The notes beneath the pieces were generated by a model. It was given only the letters and a program-made list of their open reading frames with translations. It was not told the DNA's origin and did no database searches. This document shows, in pieces, positions 6,321-8,240 of a stretch of DNA of 8,240 bases. The position numbers were made by a program, and so were the translations under genes. Every line of letters starts with the position of its first letter. The stretch's first letter is position 1. The DNA is from Frankiaceae bacterium (lineage in GTDB: Bacteria > Actinomycetota > Actinomycetes > Mycobacteriales > SCTD01): positions 1 to 8,240 of the forward strand of contig CANKBT010000124.1 of the NCBI GenBank assembly GCA_947479995.1, read 5' to 3'.

Positions 6321-6328
6321 CGACGGCC

Positions 6329-7402
6329 GTGAGCCTCACCATCGGCATCGTCGGCCTGCCCAACGTCGGCAAGAGCACGCTGTTCAACGCCCTCACCAAG
6401 AACGACGTGCTGGCGGCGAACTACCCCTTCGCGACGATCGAGCCCAACGTCGGCGTCGTCGGCGTGCCCGACCCGCGGCTCGACCGCCTGACCGAGGTGT
6501 TCGGCTCGGCCAGGACCATCCCCGCGACCGTCGACTTCGTCGACATCGCCGGCATCGTCAAGGGCGCGAGCGAGGGCGAGGGCCTGGGCAACAAGTTCCT
6601 CGCCACGATCCGCGAGAGCGACGCGATCTGCCAGGTGATCCGGGCGTTCCAGGACGGCGACGTCGTGCACGTCGAGGGCCGGGTCTCCCCGGAGGACGAC
6701 ATGGAGACCATCAACACCGAGCTGATCCTCGCCGACCTGCAGACGATCGAGCGGGCCCTGCCGCGGCTGGAGAAGGAGCTGCGGCTCAAGAAGGAGACGG
6801 CCGCGACGATCGAGGCCGTCAAGCAGGCGCAGGAGGTGCTCGACTCCGGCCGCACCGTCTTCGCCGCGGGCCTGGACCGCGAGCCGCTGCGCGAGCTGCA
6901 CCTGCTCACCGCCAAGCCGTTCCTGTACGTCTTCAACCTCGACGAGGACGGCCTGCTCGACGAGGCGCTGCGCGCCGAGCTGCAGGCGCTGGTGTCGCCC
7001 GCCGAGGCGGTCTTCCTCGACGCCAAGGTCGAGAGCGAGCTCATCGAGATGGCCGCCGACGAGGCGCTCGAGCTGCTGCAGTCGATGGGCCAGCAGGAGA
7101 GCGGCCTCGACCAGCTCGCCCGCGTCGGCTTCGCGACGCTCGGGCTGCAGACGTACCTCACGGCCGGCCCGAAGGAGGCGCGCGCCTGGACGATCCCCGT
7201 CGGCGCCACCGCGCCGCAGGCCGCCGGCGTCATCCACACGGACTTCCAGAAGGGCTTCATCAAGGCGGAGGTCATCGCCTACGACGACCTCGTCGAGCTC
7301 GGCTCGGTCGCCGCCGCCCGCGCCGCCGGCAAGGCGCGCATGGAGGGCAAGGACTACGTCATGCAGGACGGCGACGTGGTGGAGTTCCGCTTCAACGTCT
7401 GA
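6329..7402 (+). CDS. ychF: Redox-regulated ATPase YchF (Obg-family, OLA1 homologue)
   Basis: YchF is a cytosolic, ribosome-associated P-loop ATPase of the Obg family. It is universally conserved and linked to stress responses and translation. The protein has 357 residues (E. coli 363). The start is GTG 6329, giving VSLTIGIVGLPNVGKST; the P-loop GLPNVGKST falls at residues 9-17 as usual. Then come NYPFATIEPN (switch I region), DIAGIVKGASEGEGLGNKF from D72 (G3 and the long YchF switch II), and N203-L-D-E in the place of NKxD. That altered G4 is the known reason YchF prefers ATP over GTP. A helical insert at about 125-185 and the C-terminal TGS domain at about 274-355 (HTDFQKGFIKAEV, QDGDVVEFRFNV) complete it. 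The longer open frame upstream runs antisense to the HAD gene and is not used. The call is firm. Confidence 0.98.
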   Translation: MSLTIGIVGLPNVGKSTLFNALTKNDVLAANYPFATIEPNVGVVGVPDPRLDRLTEVFGSARTIPATVDFVDIAGIVKGASEGEGLGNKFLATIRESDAICQVIRAFQDGDVVHVEGRVSPEDDMETINTELILADLQTIERALPRLEKELRLKKETAATIEAVKQAQEVLDSGRTVFAAGLDREPLRELHLLTAKPFLYVFNLDEDGLLDEALRAELQALVSPAEAVFLDAKVESELIEMAADEALELLQSMGQQESGLDQLARVGFATLGLQTYLTAGPKEARAWTIPVGATAPQAAGVIHTDFQKGFIKAEVIAYDDLVELGSVAAARAAGKARMEGKDYVMQDGDVVEFRFNV

Positions 7403-7435
7403 GCGGACGGCGCAGACCGGGTGACGCCCGCCGGA

Positions 7436-7451
7436 CGGCCGGGTGCGGCCG
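7436..7451. terminator. Short GC hairpin after ychF, possible terminator
   Basis: CGGCCG, a GGTG loop, then CGGCCG form a 6-bp all-GC stem 33 bases after the ychF stop and ahead of the next gene's likely promoter. There is no T-run. Actinobacterial terminators often lack one, but such stems are common by chance at this GC content. Confidence 0.25.
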
Positions 7452-7464
7452 CCCCGCGCTGCGG

Positions 7465-7470
7465 TACGAA
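7465..7470 (+). promoter_or_regulatory. Putative -10 element of the secreted-protein gene
   Basis: TACGAA is preceded by G, like the other proposed -10 hexamers, but lacks the last T. Transcription from it would leave a leader of about 25 bases before GTG 7502, enough to hold the GGGAG ribosome-binding site. No clear -35 element is visible. Confidence 0.3.
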
Positions 7471-7491
7471 GGCGCCCCACCACCACCCCCC

Positions 7492-7496
7492 GGGAG
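7492..7496 (+). promoter_or_regulatory. Shine-Dalgarno site of the secreted-protein gene
   Basis: GGGAG lies five bases before GTG 7502. It decides the start in favour of this GTG, which begins a textbook signal peptide, over the ATG-free longer frame reaching back to 7421. Confidence 0.55.
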
Positions 7497-7501
7497 CCCC
7501 C

Positions 7502-7948
7502 GTGCGCCGTCGCACCTCGTCCGCCCTCGTCGCCTCCGCCGTCGCGGCGCTCGGCCTGGCCACCGCGCAGCCCGCCGCGGCAGCCGACCACCTCCGCTGC
7601 ACCGCGGGCGTCCTCGGCAGCGAGGTCTGCGTCGGCGTGCAGACCACCGGCGGCGACGTCCGCGGCTACGCCTCGGTCTACGACGCCCCGGGCGGCGACG
7701 AGCTGCGCGTCACCGTGCGCTCGCTCGTGCTGCAGCGCCGCGCGTGCGGCGGCACCTGGCAGGCGTGGACGACCACGCGGACGACCGGCGACACGTCGGG
7801 CGTGCGCGACACCGACGTCACGCAGTGGGTGCTGCGGCCGGGCGGCGTGCAGTTCCGCAGCGTCGCGACCTACAGCGTCGAGCAGGTGGGCGGGGCGTCC
7901 CTCGGCCGCAGCGGCACGGCGACCTCCGCGGCGTTCGGCGCCTGCTGA
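7502..7948 (+). CDS. Small secreted protein with four cysteines, unknown function
   Basis: The precursor has 148 residues from GTG 7502. It carries a Sec-type signal peptide: basic MRRRTSS, a hydrophobic core at about 8-20 and an Ala-rich cleavage region ending at about A28, leaving a mature protein of about 120 residues beginning DHLRC. The mature part is beta-rich and Gly/Thr/Val-rich. It has four cysteines (C33, C43, C82 and C148, the last residue), which suggests two disulfides and an extracellular location. Trp residues W86, W89 and W109 are notable. There is no lipobox, no catalytic motif and no cell-wall sorting signal. I do not recognise the family. It is 99 bp downstream of ychF with its own ribosome-binding site and likely promoter, so probably independent of it. 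Confidence 0.85.
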   Translation: MRRRTSSALVASAVAALGLATAQPAAAADHLRCTAGVLGSEVCVGVQTTGGDVRGYASVYDAPGGDELRVTVRSLVLQRRACGGTWQAWTTTRTTGDTSGVRDTDVTQWVLRPGGVQFRSVATYSVEQVGGASLGRSGTATSAAFGAC

Positions 7949-7960
7949 CCGGCTGAGCCG

Positions 7961-8240
7961 TCAGGCGCCGGCGCGGTCGTCGCGGGCGGCGCTGCGGTCG
8001 GCGTCGGCGTGCTCGCGGTCCTTGCCGGCCTCGGTGCGGTCGGCCTCGGCCTGCACGCGGTCGAGGGCCGCCTCCTCGCGCTGCGCGGCGGCGGCGTCGC
8101 GGCGGGCGGCGTTGCGCTGGCGCGCCTCGAGCAGGTCGGCGCGCTCGCCGGCGCTGCGGTCGCGGTCCTCGCCGCTGGCCAGGCGGTCGACCTGCGCGGC
8201 ACTGCGGTCGCGCGCGGCCGGCCCGCCGGCCGTGCCGTCC
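7961..8240 (-). CDS. C-terminal end of a heptad-repeat (xxAxxDR) protein, 5' end outside window
   Basis: The minus frame ending at TGA 7961 is open to the right edge and gives 92 residues without a start. It contains twelve consecutive seven-residue units (bases 7973-8224), each ending in Arg, usually as Asp-Arg, with Ala common at the third position: for example SAAQVDR, EEAALDR, VQAEADR, TEAGKDR, SAARDDR. This predicts one long, highly charged helix or coiled coil with an Ala/charged rather than Leu core. Similar DRxxA repeats occur, as I recall, in actinobacterial signalling proteins such as diguanylate cyclases and ANTAR or PAS proteins, but the rest of this gene is not visible. It converges on the secreted-protein gene with a 12-base gap. 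The perfect period over 84 residues makes coding in this frame convincing. Confidence 0.8.
   Translation of the reverse strand, partial: DGTAGGPAARDRSAAQVDRLASGEDRDRSAGERADLLEARQRNAARRDAAAAQREEAALDRVQAEADRTEAGKDREHADADRSAARDDRAGA

Noticed and set aside
5783..6328. Upstream in-frame extension of ychF (539-residue frame)
   Set aside because: The extension is antisense to the HAD gene and Ser/Arg/Pro-rich. GTG 6329 places the P-loop at the standard position.
4732..6399. 555-residue minus-strand frame starting above the HAD gene
   Set aside because: After the frameshift at 5757-5764 it is the HAD gene read in the wrong frame, running antisense through VOC and into RmuC. Stops are rare at this GC content, so the length means nothing.
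7950..7960. CGGC-TGA-GCCG mini-hairpin between the secreted-protein gene and the heptad-repeat gene as a bidirectional terminator
   Set aside because: The stem is only four base pairs with a three-base loop and no T-run, so it is not distinguishable from chance.
7870..8202. Minus-strand 110-residue frame near the right edge
   Set aside because: It is rich in Ala, Pro, Arg and Thr without pattern and overlaps the secreted-protein gene. The other minus frame, ending at 7961, shows the clean heptad repeat.
7973..8224. 21-base periodicity at the right edge as a CRISPR or tandem DNA repeat
   Set aside because: The units are diverged and contiguous with no spacers. The period is fully explained by a coding heptad.

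Overview
This is a very GC-rich window (about three quarters G+C by eye, not counted). It has GTG starts, Ala/Arg-rich proteins, long spurious antisense frames and TANNNT -10 hexamers placed directly upstream of start codons. All of this points to an actinobacterial (Actinomycetota) chromosome. The core order is a lipid-droplet-type protein, ispH, a DUF6542-like membrane protein and ychF. As I recall it, this matches Mycobacterium tuberculosis Rv1109c-lytB2(Rv1110)-Rv1111c-Rv1112, so this is conserved housekeeping territory, not a mobile island. I saw no tRNA, rRNA, insertion sequence, phage gene or CRISPR array.

Layout from left to right: the C-terminal part of a wax ester synthase/diacylglycerol acyltransferase (+, cut by the window edge); a helical lipid-droplet-associated-type protein (-); ispH, the last step of the MEP isoprenoid pathway (+); a four-helix DUF6542-like membrane protein (-); an unrecognised 99-residue protein (+); an RmuC-family protein (-); a small glyoxalase/VOC-fold protein (+); a HAD hydrolase broken by a 2-base frameshift (-); ychF (+); a small secreted four-cysteine protein (+); and the C-terminal end of a heptad-repeat protein (-) that runs off the right edge.

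The gene architecture is the most striking thing here. Nine consecutive genes alternate strand, so none of them shares an operon with its neighbour. Three of the four convergent pairs overlap by exactly four bases: one CTAG palindrome supplies both stop codons. The divergent gaps are 35 to 118 bp, and several starts sit 6 to 8 bases after a GTANNNT-like hexamer with no Shine-Dalgarno sequence, the pattern of leaderless transcription. Genes with a recognisable ribosome-binding site (the lipid-droplet protein, the HAD gene and the secreted protein) are the minority.

Functionally, the left edge pairs a neutral-lipid synthase with a probable lipid-droplet coat protein, next to an isoprenoid gene. 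The rest is a mix of core genes (ispH, ychF, rmuC) and small proteins of unknown role. I found no convincing new multi-gene system. The best leads are the compact alternating architecture, the frameshift at a CG-dinucleotide tract, the heptad-repeat protein and the orphan 99-residue protein.
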